In this document: piece by piece, positions 8,901-16,749 of the stretch
Layout: each line of letters opens with the position of its first letter
Position numbering within the stretch: the first letter of the stretch is position 1
Assembly: GCA_021373255.1 (NCBI GenBank)
Contig: JAJFTD010000126.1
Coordinates: 1-40,688 of the forward strand
DNA: 40,688 nt
Direction: 5' to 3'
DNA from: a bacterium
GTDB lineage: Bacteria > Armatimonadota > UBA5829
Made by a program: the position numbers and the translations under genes
The notes under the pieces: model-generated
The model's input: the letters and a program-made list of their open reading frames with translations, nothing else
Databases searched by the model: none
Told to the model about the DNA's origin: nothing

Positions 8901-10094
8901 ATGCACATCTATACATACATTACTCGCAGGAATGCCATCAGCCGTCCTTACGTGCCCCGAGATTGTATACATGCGTGTTGCTTCAAAGTTTTGGTTTGTC
9001 AGATCGGCTGTCACATTTCCAAGCTGTAAAGTAGTTGGCCAGAATATATAAAGATCATGCTGCGCTGTAAGATTTCCACTCCAACCTTTCAGCACACGAA
9101 CGGAGTAATGGCCACTGGAGTCGGTATAGCTGCCGTTTCCTCCGTCAGGGCACACATACACGCCGCTTACACCAACGCCTTCAGGCGTGCGAACAAATCC
9201 TGAAATCAGTCTGTGTGCAACGGGGTAGTTATGCTCCCGCAGGTCATCGGCACGGAGAACAGGGGTATCGTCCTCGAAATCGACCATACCGGTTGCCCTT
9301 ACGAAGTCTCCGGTCATGAGGTCTGAATACCCCGGTGCAATTACTTTGATAGGCTGCTTGGAGCCGTCGTTGATCCAGAGGTTATTCGAGTCGATTTCGG
9401 TAAGCCTGCCGACAAGGGTAAACCGGAAGTTCTCACTCGCTGTCCCCATTATAGGGTCCCATGCGGACTCGATCTTTGTTGCGACGCTGGGGCTTACTTC
9501 CACACCTGTCGTAACATTGAGATTATCAAAGGTCTGATTTGAACAATCATACAGCCCGACATTCCCGCTAGTAAATTCATCAGTATTGAGGGTTGTGCAT
9601 GGGGTGAGCGAACCGTTGAGATAACATGAATAAGTATTACCGGTAACTACAATGCGGACGTGAACATTGTCTCCTTGATTAAAGAGCGGAGAACTGGGGT
9701 TCAAGATTTGAGATCGCCGGTCACTATGAACAATGTGCCAATAGAGCCCATCTCCAAACCGACCTACACCGCCAGTGACGAGAAGAACTCCGCTCACGCT
9801 TCCATTCGCGCAATTTGAACGAAGCCATATACCTCCGTCAGAGATATTATTCACATCGACGTCGACTGCAAAGTCGGTCAGATTCATAGACAAAAGGGAA
9901 ACTGCTGATGGGGAGATGCTTGGATAACGTGCATCGTAGTTCCCGTCGTGGCTATACCAACCCCCCCGCTCGTTACCCCACATTGGCGATTGCCCGCTGT
10001 CAAATGTGTCAAAGAACACACTCGCTCCTAGCACAGGTGTAGCAAACAGAAACACGATTGCCGCCAAGACAGGTGTGAAATTATTGAATTTCAT
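5973..10094 (-). CDS. Secreted 13-repeat protein with lectin-like, OB-like and carboxypeptidase-regulatory-like domains
   Basis: This 1373-residue protein starts at the ATG at 10092-10094, with GGGGGAG seven bases upstream; an in-frame TTG two codons earlier lies too close to that site. Residues 1-24 are a signal peptide ending in VLGA. Residues ~25-195 form a beta-sandwich resembling LamG/DUF1080 sugar-binding domains (FFDTFDSG, IWLRSN, GLYDCSNQTFDNL). Residues ~206-290 form an OB-like module (FTLVGRLTEID ... LWINDG ... MTGDFVRATG). From ~295 to ~1363 there are 13 units of about 82 residues, each running ISGHIRTADGTPV, YYTDSDGYYSLHVP, GWSGTV and TPESRDYTNVTTDQPNQDF, typical of CarboxypepD_reg beta-sandwich domains. 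The protein ends in LPPPPSY with no anchor or sorting signal. It is probably a long stalk or adhesive fibre that displays the N-terminal sugar-binding head. No catalytic domain is seen. Confidence 0.88.
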   Translation of the reverse strand: MKFNNFTPVLAAIVFLFATPVLGASVFFDTFDSGQSPMWGNERGGWYSHDGNYDARYPSISPSAVSLLSMNLTDFAVDVDVNNISDGGIWLRSNCANGSVSGVLLVTGGVGRFGDGLYWHIVHSDRRSQILNPSSPLFNQGDNVHVRIVVTGNTYSCYLNGSLTPCTTLNTDEFTSGNVGLYDCSNQTFDNLNVTTGVEVSPSVATKIESAWDPIMGTASENFRFTLVGRLTEIDSNNLWINDGSKQPIKVIAPGYSDLMTGDFVRATGMVDFEDDTPVLRADDLREHNYPVAHRLISGFVRTPEGVGVSGVYVCPDGGNGSYTDSSGHYSVRVLKGWSGNLTAQHDLYIFWPTTLQLGNVTADLTNQNFEATRMYTISGHVRTADGIPASNVCIDVHIMGSEWDDCHTNSEGYYSLRVPAHYCAYLFPSSDLYDLTPMYLYCPDVTTDLPNQDFVAAVRPTISGHVITADGNPVNDAQIWLGDRSYNTDSNGYYALHVWSGWSGALGASSASCTLTPQSRDYTSVITDIPNQDFIAKAKPIISGHIRTADGTPLKDAQLWADGVSYYTDSEGYYALHMSPGWSGSLYALSNNFYSFTPESRNYTNVTTDIPNQDFEAKTAPVISGHIRTSDGTPVSGLEIWWYDGCVYTDSDGYYALHVRKGWSGTLQFYSRIYTFTPESRYFTDVISDQSDQDFEAITKPIISGHVRTADGMPVSYVNIYTDSDSYYTDSDGYYSLHVPTGWSGQMNVGSQELYAFNPVSREYTNVTDDIPDQDILAISELIISGYVRTANGIPIDDLSIDAYDSNVNGYNTYCRTDSRGYYIIHVPAGWDGTVNVWENSEYYCIPQTRNYINVTTNLSNQNFQAVNKPIISGYVKTSNGTPVENVELYLHSENDYYYYYERTDSNGYYSFAVPNDWNGTIDIESQDLYVFSPQSRDFRNITSDQPNSNFEAIVKPVISGHIRTADGAAVCAYLSNGINSYETDSDGYYSIPVQPGWSGAVTVQSHPLYVFTPESYNYANVTTDQPDQDYNATAKPTISGHIRAANGTAVEYVCIHTNDGWENYYTDSEGYYSIPVLSGWSGTVIVEPAYLYTFSPENRDYTNVIADITDQDYEAIARLAISGYIRTPSGTPVECAQINTSDGIQWADTNSSGYYSILVPTGWSGTVTVSNYLYTFNPESHDYVNVTANKQNQDFEAIPKPIISGYLRTMDGSPVSDAHINVSGIGEWNIDYSGYYSIIVPKGWSGTVTVSHALYEFNPKSYTYANVTTDLPNQNFQAKLKPTISGYVKTADGTPIGEVMLYIDNLDQSTQTDNNGYYSMAVPAGWSGKVHIWLHSLYTFSPECHEYTSVTSDQPNQDFKATISLPPPPSY
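6006..9212 (-). repeat. Thirteen tandem ~247-bp coding repeats
   Basis: The 13 domain repeats are also visible as DNA periodicity. Near-identical runs such as TCTGAGTCTGTG-like (YYTDSDGYY) and CCGCTCCAGCC-like (GWSG) segments recur about every 245-250 bases. Units differ at the surface-loop positions but keep the core. Such an array can gain or lose units by slippage or recombination, so copy number may vary among strains, and assemblies may collapse it. Confidence 0.85.
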
Positions 10095-10213
10095 TGCCAA
10101 TCTCCCCCATTACATTATGTATGTATTATAACATAATGATTGATAGGTTGGGTGTGATTGGATGACGATTGGTAAAAATAGGAGGGTCTGATTCGTGAGG
10201 TTATGCTATTCTG

Positions 10214-10238
10214 ATTTGTTGAGTGCCACTCAACAAAT
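10214..10238 (-). terminator. Hairpin after the P-type ATPase gene
   Basis: An 11-bp perfect stem (ATTTGTTGAGT at 10214-10224, ACTCAACAAAT at 10228-10238) with a 3-base loop lies 20 bases beyond the ATPase stop codon. No strong U tract follows on the minus strand, so it is a probable rather than certain terminator. Confidence 0.55.
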
Positions 10239-10257
10239 ATCTATCAAGCAGTATTGC

Positions 10258-12591
10258 CTACCCCCGCCGCTTAAGCAATCTCATACTATTAGCAATCACA
10301 AGAAGCGCGCTGCCTTCGTGGCCGATTACGCCGGTGGAGAGGGATACCCATTTGAAGAGTGCGCCGCTGACGAGGATGGCTATAACCAGCAGCGCCAGCG
10401 CCACATTTTGGCGGATTATTCGTTTAGCACGGCGGCTGAGGGTTACGGCGTAGGGCAGCATTACTATGTCATCGGCCATTAGGGCGACGTCGGCGGCTTC
10501 TATGGCGGCATGAGTTCCGGCTGCGCCCATTGCTATTCCTACATCAGCGGCGGCTAGTGCGGGGGCGTCGTTGATGCCGTCGCCGACCATTGCAACGCGT
10601 GCGCCGCGTCCATCGGCTAGCCCACGTATTTTCGACAGCTTGTCCTCGGGGAGAAGCTCGGAGTGGTGCTCGTCTATGCCAAGCAGAGTGGCTATAGCCT
10701 GGCCGGTCTGGGCTGTGTCACCGGTGAGCATAACCGTGCGATCTATCCCGGCGCTTCTGAGCTTTGCGATTGCTGGGGCGCTGGACTCCCTCACGGTGTC
10801 CGATGCTCCTATTGCGCCCCACAGCTTCTCTTCGTCCATCACATATACTACTGTGACGCCCTTCGCCAGTAGTTCATCTAGCTCATCGGAGTTTGGCATC
10901 GGGATGGAGTGCTCCTCCAACATTCTCCTGCTGCCGATGTAGATGACCTCACCGTTCACCACTGCTCGCGCGCCTTTCCCAGGCAGAGCCTCGAAGAATG
11001 ACACTACGCGTTCCGGCAGGCCCATCTCACGTGACTTGTCGATGATTGCATCTGCTAATGGATGCTCGGACCTACTCTCGGCTGCTGCGGCGTAAGATAA
11101 CACATCTTCTTTCGTACGCCCATTCAGCGCCACCACGTCCGTCACAGCGGGTTTGCCAACGGTTAGCGTGCCGGTCTTGTCAAACGCGACAACTGATACA
11201 TCTCCCAGCATTTCCAGATGAGCCCCGCCCTTGATCAACACGCCCGACTTTGCCGCGTTTCCTATTGCAGCCACAATCGCGACTGGTGTGGAGATCACCA
11301 GTGCGCATGGGCACGAGACCACCAGCAGTGTGAGCGCCCGTGCGACCCAGTCTCGCGGGTCACCACCGAGTAAAAATGGTCCTCCTGCCGCCACCAATAC
11401 TGCCAACCCTATGACAACAGGCGTATACACCCGTCCAAATGTTTCGCTGAACCGCTGCGAGGGCGCCTTTTGGGCTTGCGCTTCCTCGACAAGGTGGACT
11501 ATGCGTGCGAGGGTGTTGTCATCACTGGTGGTGGTTGTTCGCACCTCAATGGACCCGCGCCCATTGATCGAACCTGCATAGATCGTATCCCCGCGCTGCT
11601 TGTCCTTTAGAATGGATTCGCCAGTGATTGGGGATTCATCTACGGACGTTTCACCCGACACCACCGTGCCATCGACCGGCATCTTCTCGCCAGGTTTGAT
11701 AAGCACAATATCGCCGATCTCTATATCGTGAAGATGCAACTGTTCAATGCGGCCGTTTCGCTTGACGGAGGCATGGGTGGGGAATGCTTCGATCAGCGAC
11801 TTGATAGATCGTCGCGTGCGGTCTACGGTATAGGCTTCCAGCGTGGAGCCGAGGGAAAACAAAAACATAACAGCCGCCGCTTCGGAGAAGTCGCCAAGCG
11901 CGATAGCTCCGACTGCTGCCGCTGTCACAAGGAAATTGGTGTCGAGTGTCAGGCTCCTGATACTGAGGACGCCCGAGCGGGCTGTGTAAATGCCTCCGGT
12001 AATCGCCGACAGGAGCAGGAGGATTACTGAAATGGTGTGGTTGATGCCCATTGCACCAACTGCAAGCCCTGCGCCCAAGAGAACACCTGAAATGGCGGTG
12101 AGAGTAAGGCGGGTGCTTCGTCCGGCCCGTTGTGACGGCGGCACTCCCGGCACTTCTTCCTCTATCCCGTAACCGAACCCCATCACCCTCTTCTGTATCG
12201 CTGCAAGGCCGATGGTCTGCGACTCATATTCGACTATCAACACCGAGGTTGCATAGTTCAAAGATGCCCACACAACCCCGCGCATTTTTCTGATTGCAGT
12301 CTCGACTTTCATCGCGCAGTCCGGACAGTCAAGCCCAACCAAATGCACCACATCGTGCCTATAGCGTTCGGCAATCGTAACGCCCAGGGCAAGCGCATTT
12401 TCCCGTATCTCTTCGAACGTGACCAGGTCTTTGTCGTAGGTCAGGGTGACGGTGCGCCGGTCGGTGTCGATCCGAACGCTGTATACGCCGTCCATTCCCT
12501 CCAGCATCTCCTGCAGGCGCTGCACGCACTGTTCGCAGTCCTCGAAGTAGTTCGGCCAGAGTACGGGTATGTCGAGTGTTTGTGTTTCCAA
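10258..12591 (-). CDS. Heavy-metal-exporting P1B-type ATPase (Cd/Zn/Pb type)
   Basis: This 777-residue protein has two N-terminal metal-binding-like domains: the first has C19-E-Q-C22, the second the classic GLDCPDC (C89, C92). Next come the actuator loop with TGES (~323-326), the membrane CPC motif in VVSCPCALVIS (C427, C429), the phosphorylation site DKTGTLT (D471), SEHPLA, and the hinge GDGINDAPALAAADVG. CPC with these features fits the ZntA/CadA group, which pumps Zn, Cd or Pb out of the cytoplasm. The only start that keeps the first domain is a TTG at 12589-12591, three bases after the stop of the HicB-like gene, which suggests translational coupling. A copper specificity is less likely, because the final helices lack the usual Cu-ATPase residues as far as I can judge. 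Confidence 0.93.
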   Translation of the reverse strand: METQTLDIPVLWPNYFEDCEQCVQRLQEMLEGMDGVYSVRIDTDRRTVTLTYDKDLVTFEEIRENALALGVTIAERYRHDVVHLVGLDCPDCAMKVETAIRKMRGVVWASLNYATSVLIVEYESQTIGLAAIQKRVMGFGYGIEEEVPGVPPSQRAGRSTRLTLTAISGVLLGAGLAVGAMGINHTISVILLLLSAITGGIYTARSGVLSIRSLTLDTNFLVTAAAVGAIALGDFSEAAAVMFLFSLGSTLEAYTVDRTRRSIKSLIEAFPTHASVKRNGRIEQLHLHDIEIGDIVLIKPGEKMPVDGTVVSGETSVDESPITGESILKDKQRGDTIYAGSINGRGSIEVRTTTTSDDNTLARIVHLVEEAQAQKAPSQRFSETFGRVYTPVVIGLAVLVAAGGPFLLGGDPRDWVARALTLLVVSCPCALVISTPVAIVAAIGNAAKSGVLIKGGAHLEMLGDVSVVAFDKTGTLTVGKPAVTDVVALNGRTKEDVLSYAAAAESRSEHPLADAIIDKSREMGLPERVVSFFEALPGKGARAVVNGEVIYIGSRRMLEEHSIPMPNSDELDELLAKGVTVVYVMDEEKLWGAIGASDTVRESSAPAIAKLRSAGIDRTVMLTGDTAQTGQAIATLLGIDEHHSELLPEDKLSKIRGLADGRGARVAMVGDGINDAPALAAADVGIAMGAAGTHAAIEAADVALMADDIVMLPYAVTLSRRAKRIIRQNVALALLVIAILVSGALFKWVSLSTGVIGHEGSALLVIANSMRLLKRRG

Positions 12592-12594
12592 GTG

Positions 12595-12810
12595 CTAAAT
12601 ATCCACCACTATTGCGTCTATGTCCGATTCGGGTATCTCAACCCCGGCTTCGGACAGTGATTTGAGATGAGATGTCACGGAGTTTGCTGCGAACTGAAGT
12701 GCCTGCTCGCGTGTATGCGCTTCCGCGTGAATGTCGGGAATAGACGGTATCTTTACCGATACCCACCCGCTCTGATCCGTGCTGACCTCAACTCTGTAAC
12801 GTCTTATCAT
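12595..12810 (-). CDS. Orphan HicB-like antitoxin-fold protein
   Basis: This 71-residue protein fits the partial RNase-H-like fold of HicB: YRVEVSTDQSGWVSVKIPSIPDIHAEAHTREQ is split as strand-strand-helix, followed by ALQFAANSVTSHLKSLSEAGVEIPES. The ATG at 12808-12810 has AGGAG six bases upstream; a longer frame exists but lacks a site. HicB normally neutralises the HicA mRNA toxin, but no HicA-like gene lies on either side. It sits between a glycoside hydrolase gene (48-base gap) and the metal ATPase gene (3-base gap). It may be a solitary regulator or a leftover from a toxin-antitoxin locus. It has no added DNA-binding domain after the fold. Confidence 0.72.
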   Translation of the reverse strand: MIRRYRVEVSTDQSGWVSVKIPSIPDIHAEAHTREQALQFAANSVTSHLKSLSEAGVEIPESDIDAIVVDI

Positions 12811-12858
12811 CTCTACTCCTTTATTATTACCGTGACCATCCAACGTATTGGTTCCCGG

Positions 12859-15762
12859 TCACCTCTCCATATATATTCTTACCGGCCCCATAAGCCCGGA
12901 TGCGCGTTGCGTTCTTTCCAGTAGATTTGCCATCGAATTCATCACCTTGATGGAGAGCATATTGCGCCCGCCGATGAGCAGATCTGTGATATCTACTTCC
13001 CAAGGTTCCCACAGCCGCACACCGGCGCTCTTACCATTCACAATCACCTCGGCAGTATCTCTAACCGCGTCAATGGACACAATCACCCTCCCACTGCGCG
13101 TTCGCCAGGGCAGCTTGAAGCTGTGCGTGTAGGTGGCTGTTCCCGAATAGAATGGGTGCCCGAACTCCGTCCACGATCCGCTCTGCGCCGCTTCGACCGG
13201 AGGCATGAGCGTCTTCGTCCGCGCGTCACATGAGAACATGCCCAGCAGCACCGGCGGCGAAACCAGCATTGTTCGTTGTTCGGACTCAGACGGATGATGC
13301 ATCACAATCCTGATCTTGTTCTCACCCTTGACCACAGCGCTGGTGATGTCCACAGTTCTAATGGCCTTATCAAGGTACCAGCCACATTCCGGCTGTTCAA
13401 GTTCCTGGTCATTTACTGTTACAACTATATGCATCCTACCCATGCTGTGCCCAGGGTATTCAACGTCATCAAGCATGAGTAAGAGTTTATCAGGCACGAA
13501 CTCGCAGCCAAACTCGGCTGAGTAATGATATGTGTGCCTGGAGTTCTCGGTAGACATCCGCAGCCGCATGCTGTCCAGGATTAGCACGTTATCTTGGTCA
13601 GCCTTGAACATCCACTGATCCGGCATTACCAACATCTCCACGCGTGAGGTCTTCGCAACGGGCTTGAACGGCGGTTCCTCACTGGTGTCTATTACAAATA
13701 CCGTAGATCCATGCGGCGGCAGTTCACGTTCGGTGCTCAACCGCCCGTCGCGTCGTTCCACATTTGCAGGGGGGGTGGCTGTGCCAGTTTCGGGATCCCA
13801 CTCCTCCAACGCGCCCATTGCCTGGAAACTGACGATGCATTTGCACGGCTGATCAGACGTATTTGTAAGTAGATAAACGTGCTTCCCATCTGCCTCTTGA
13901 TGTATATATCTCACATCCGTAAGCAGCTTTCCACTGGGTGATGCAATTTTTACATCCGGCTTCATGGCCTCTCGCAAAGCTTTATCCAATGCACGAGCAA
14001 GTGCGTCACGGTCTGATGTGCCGGTCTCAATTGCGACCACTTTCCCTTCTGCGCCGAGTTTGACTGCCATCTGCTCTATTCCTTCCCACGATAGCTGCCC
14101 GGCCAACAGCGGCGGAATAATCCAAGTGCCGTCCTGTTCTACAAACTCGCACAATGTTCCAGCCGCGAGGCCATTGAGCACAGAGGGTGGGGCGATCAAA
14201 ACTTCATAAGCATGGCCTTTCAAATCTATCTTGCCGTTGATGATACTGGCGCTAGAAAGGTCACGCTCGCTGATTATGTCAAAGTCGAAATGCAGGCGCG
14301 GTAGTATCTCCGTGCACAATTCAAACGACTTGCTCAACAGGTCTGTCTCTTCGTTTCTTGTCCCGGCCGCGTAAATGCCATGAAAATCTTCAATAGGGTA
14401 TAGCAGTGCAACTTTAGCCACATGCCTGCCCAATTGCATCATGTATGATAGCCTGCCCTGGTAATCGGCTAACTGCTTGAAGCTCGTCCAATCCGGAGTG
14501 TGGATGATTGATGGCGCTGTGTCAGTTCTGCGAAAGCCGGAGATGCTGTAGCTCATCATGCAGGGGGAGATTCTGTTGATCCCGAGGCCAAGCAGCTTGT
14601 CCGATGCCATCTTTATTTGTTCTATGGTTGCGCCCCAGCCGGTGTCGGTGCAAATAACGCCCAACGCAGCCTCGGTATCGTTCACTGAAGCGACTGATCC
14701 CACCAGTTTCGCTTCCAACGCGCCATTGGTGCCGTATCCGATACCGGGTATGTTGAATAGTGATAATGCCCCTGCCGGGTTCGATTGCAGCGCGGTATTT
14801 CTCTCTAGCCTTTGACCTTGTGCCAGATAGCCCATCAGCTTCAGCCCATGATCCTCGCACCACTGCCTGTAGGGTTGGAAAAATGCTTTAACGTAAAGCT
14901 CCTCAACTGTTGACCAAAACTCCCTGCGTATGCGCGGGGTAGTTTCGTCCATATCGAAGAACAAATGCTGCAGGATTTCCAATGGAGTCAGTTGAACTCG
15001 TGACTTCACCAAGTTCGCAATTCGATCACTCCACACTACCAGCCGCCCAGTGTGTCCCTTCTCGCTATACACAGGCAGCAGCGCATGCCCATGCGTAAAG
15101 AAACCTTTAATTGCCTTGCCGAAGTGCTCCCATACCATCATCGCATAGGGTTCGAGAGCGCAGTCAAAGAAATAGCGCATCGCTTCGGGATTCAGATAAT
15201 CGACGCTGCGAGTCTCGTAGCTCTCATCATCAACTCCGCACTGAACAAAGACCGCCACATCCCACAGCCCTCTTTGAGGCCACCAGGAGAGCCGTTGATT
15301 AGATATGAAGCCGCTCACATCGACCTTGGGAGAGTTAGGATCGCCGCTGTGGTAGGCGTAGGCTATGACGATGTTCCCTGCGGGAATGTTGAGTTCGATG
15401 GCCTGCTCGGAGTTCGTGTGGCCCTCGATGAGTTCGATATATGATGGCAGGTATTCTTTTACGCGGCTGACCTGCATATTGCCGGTGCCGCTGGGTAGGC
15501 CCATATCATCACTGATCCAGACCTCCATCCCAAGCTCGTCCGCAACTACGGCCGCGCGCTTCACACACTCCATCCACTCGCGCGACAAATACTCAGTCTC
15601 CAGGCCGCTGCCGGCCTGAATTATGAATCCACCCAGCCCTTTTTTGTGAAAATCTTTAATCCGGCTCTCGATCTCATCTTCGCATAAAGCGGAGTTCCAG
15701 AGCCAGATCGGTATGGGCCTGCAGTGGCATGGCGGGTTCTTAAACAGGTCCTTGCTTAGCAT
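12859..15762 (-). CDS. GH106-like glycoside hydrolase (possible alpha-L-rhamnosidase)
   Basis: This 967-residue protein begins FKNPPCHCRPIPIWLWNSAL, followed by GLGGFIIQAGSGLETEYLS and LGMEVWISDDMGLPSG. This start is shared by GH106 and related large retaining/inverting barrels that remove rhamnose or similar sugars. Residues ~1-420 would be the (beta/alpha)8 barrel and ~500-650 a linking region. The last ~260 residues form two beta-sandwiches, the final one like the sugar-binding domain of GH2/GH106 (TATYTHSFKLP ... AEVIVNGKSAGVRLWEPWEVDITDLL). There is no signal peptide, so it probably works in the cytoplasm on imported oligosaccharides. Start: ATG at 15760-15762, with only a distant GGAG. 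The exact substrate cannot be read from sequence. Confidence 0.7.
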   Translation of the reverse strand: MLSKDLFKNPPCHCRPIPIWLWNSALCEDEIESRIKDFHKKGLGGFIIQAGSGLETEYLSREWMECVKRAAVVADELGMEVWISDDMGLPSGTGNMQVSRVKEYLPSYIELIEGHTNSEQAIELNIPAGNIVIAYAYHSGDPNSPKVDVSGFISNQRLSWWPQRGLWDVAVFVQCGVDDESYETRSVDYLNPEAMRYFFDCALEPYAMMVWEHFGKAIKGFFTHGHALLPVYSEKGHTGRLVVWSDRIANLVKSRVQLTPLEILQHLFFDMDETTPRIRREFWSTVEELYVKAFFQPYRQWCEDHGLKLMGYLAQGQRLERNTALQSNPAGALSLFNIPGIGYGTNGALEAKLVGSVASVNDTEAALGVICTDTGWGATIEQIKMASDKLLGLGINRISPCMMSYSISGFRRTDTAPSIIHTPDWTSFKQLADYQGRLSYMMQLGRHVAKVALLYPIEDFHGIYAAGTRNEETDLLSKSFELCTEILPRLHFDFDIISERDLSSASIINGKIDLKGHAYEVLIAPPSVLNGLAAGTLCEFVEQDGTWIIPPLLAGQLSWEGIEQMAVKLGAEGKVVAIETGTSDRDALARALDKALREAMKPDVKIASPSGKLLTDVRYIHQEADGKHVYLLTNTSDQPCKCIVSFQAMGALEEWDPETGTATPPANVERRDGRLSTERELPPHGSTVFVIDTSEEPPFKPVAKTSRVEMLVMPDQWMFKADQDNVLILDSMRLRMSTENSRHTYHYSAEFGCEFVPDKLLLMLDDVEYPGHSMGRMHIVVTVNDQELEQPECGWYLDKAIRTVDITSAVVKGENKIRIVMHHPSESEQRTMLVSPPVLLGMFSCDARTKTLMPPVEAAQSGSWTEFGHPFYSGTATYTHSFKLPWRTRSGRVIVSIDAVRDTAEVIVNGKSAGVRLWEPWEVDITDLLIGGRNMLSIKVMNSMANLLERTQRASGLMGPVRIYMER

Positions 15763-15827
15763 ACGGCCATTTTACTCCAGCATTGCCCGTTCCGCAAGAT
15801 GGCTAAAACTGTTAGAATATTAGTGAT

Positions 15828-16523
15828 ATGATGAGCAAGTTCAAACTCCCTAGACTCTCGCGCAAGATGATCGAGGAAAATACTGTTGATTACTACCGCA
15901 CTGCCGGAGGGACAAGGCCTGACCTGCGCGTGGTGGAACTCGATGGGCGAAAGATTGTAGTCAAGGATTTCAAACGTAGCGACTTTCTGTTTCGCGTGAT
16001 CGTTGGCCCCATTCTGATCCGCCGTGAGTTCGGCGCTCTTCGAGACCTGATGGGTGTGGAGGGCATCCCCCAACTTGTAGGAAAGATGGACCGCTACGCC
16101 GTCGCCATCGAGCACATCCCCGGCACCAGCTTGGAACATATAGAACAAGGCACTCTTTCCAATGATTTCCATACGCAACTTCGCCGCGTGCTCGATGATA
16201 TGCACGCACGAGGAGTAGCCCATTGCGACCTCCGCAGCAGAGGAAATGTGATGCTTGGCGACGACGGCCGCCCTTATGTAGTGGACTTTGCGGCGTGTGT
16301 ATATCGGGGCAGGGGGATCAACCCATTCTTCAAGTGGCTCTTTGGCCAGTTCGTACTAGCCGACAACAACGCCATCCTGCGCATAAAAAAACGCCTCTCA
16401 CCCGACCTCCTAACCCCCGAGGAGACAACCGAACTAGCCAAGCCGCTTCCGTTCGAGATACCAGCAAGGGTAATCGGAGAAAACGTCCGCAAGATTACGC
16501 GGAAGTTGCTTACGAAGTATTAG
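15828..16523 (+). CDS. Small RIO/lipopolysaccharide-kinase-like protein
   Basis: This 231-residue protein keeps the minimal protein-kinase core: a lysine in IVVKDF (K46), a helix glutamate (E67 in RREFGAL), a hinge (AIEHIPGTSLE), the catalytic loop AHCDLRSRGN (D134, N140) and a DFA motif (D153) replacing DFG. The missing activation segment and short C lobe fit RIO-like kinases or Kdo/heptose (WaaP-type) kinases, which phosphorylate lipopolysaccharide core sugars. It lies alone, divergent from the glycoside hydrolase gene. Two consecutive ATG codons are possible starts (15828 or 15831). Active-site residues are intact, so it is probably an active kinase; the substrate is not known. Confidence 0.75.
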   Translation: MMSKFKLPRLSRKMIEENTVDYYRTAGGTRPDLRVVELDGRKIVVKDFKRSDFLFRVIVGPILIRREFGALRDLMGVEGIPQLVGKMDRYAVAIEHIPGTSLEHIEQGTLSNDFHTQLRRVLDDMHARGVAHCDLRSRGNVMLGDDGRPYVVDFAACVYRGRGINPFFKWLFGQFVLADNNAILRIKKRLSPDLLTPEETTELAKPLPFEIPARVIGENVRKITRKLLTKY

Positions 16524-16570
16524 TGGGTTTGGGTTAAGGCAGATTCTCGATCAATACTGTCGTTTTTCTT

Positions 16571-16709
16571 AGTCCCCGCAGGGGGACTTTGTGCTGTTGT
16601 TGCCGTGACTTTAGTCGCCTGGCGAATGAATTCGCAGCAACAAAGGCACGAAGTCGACTCGCAGCGACAGCAGACTCGCAGAGACTGCGATAGCCTTCGT
16701 CGACTGGGA
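16571..16709. repeat. Cluster of palindromes, probable dispersed repeat element
   Basis: The gene-free stretch contains several close inverted repeats: AGTCCCC/GGGGACT (16571-16577 with 16582-16588), GCGAAT/ATTCGC (16622-16635), and TCGCAG/CTGCGA within a segment bracketed by two GTCGAC-containing blocks (around 16652 and 16700). This regular stacking of short hairpins, unlike neighbouring intergenic DNA, resembles REP-like dispersed elements. It lies between the convergent kinase and zinc-permease genes, where such elements often settle. No other copy is in the window. Confidence 0.5.
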
Positions 16710-16749
16710 AAACACGTTTGTCGCTATATCAGCTAGCCTGACATGGAGA

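Noticed and set aside
15756-16223. 155-residue minus-strand frame opposite the kinase gene
   Set aside because: The plus strand encodes intact kinase motifs; this frame has none and would overlap the start of the glycoside hydrolase gene.
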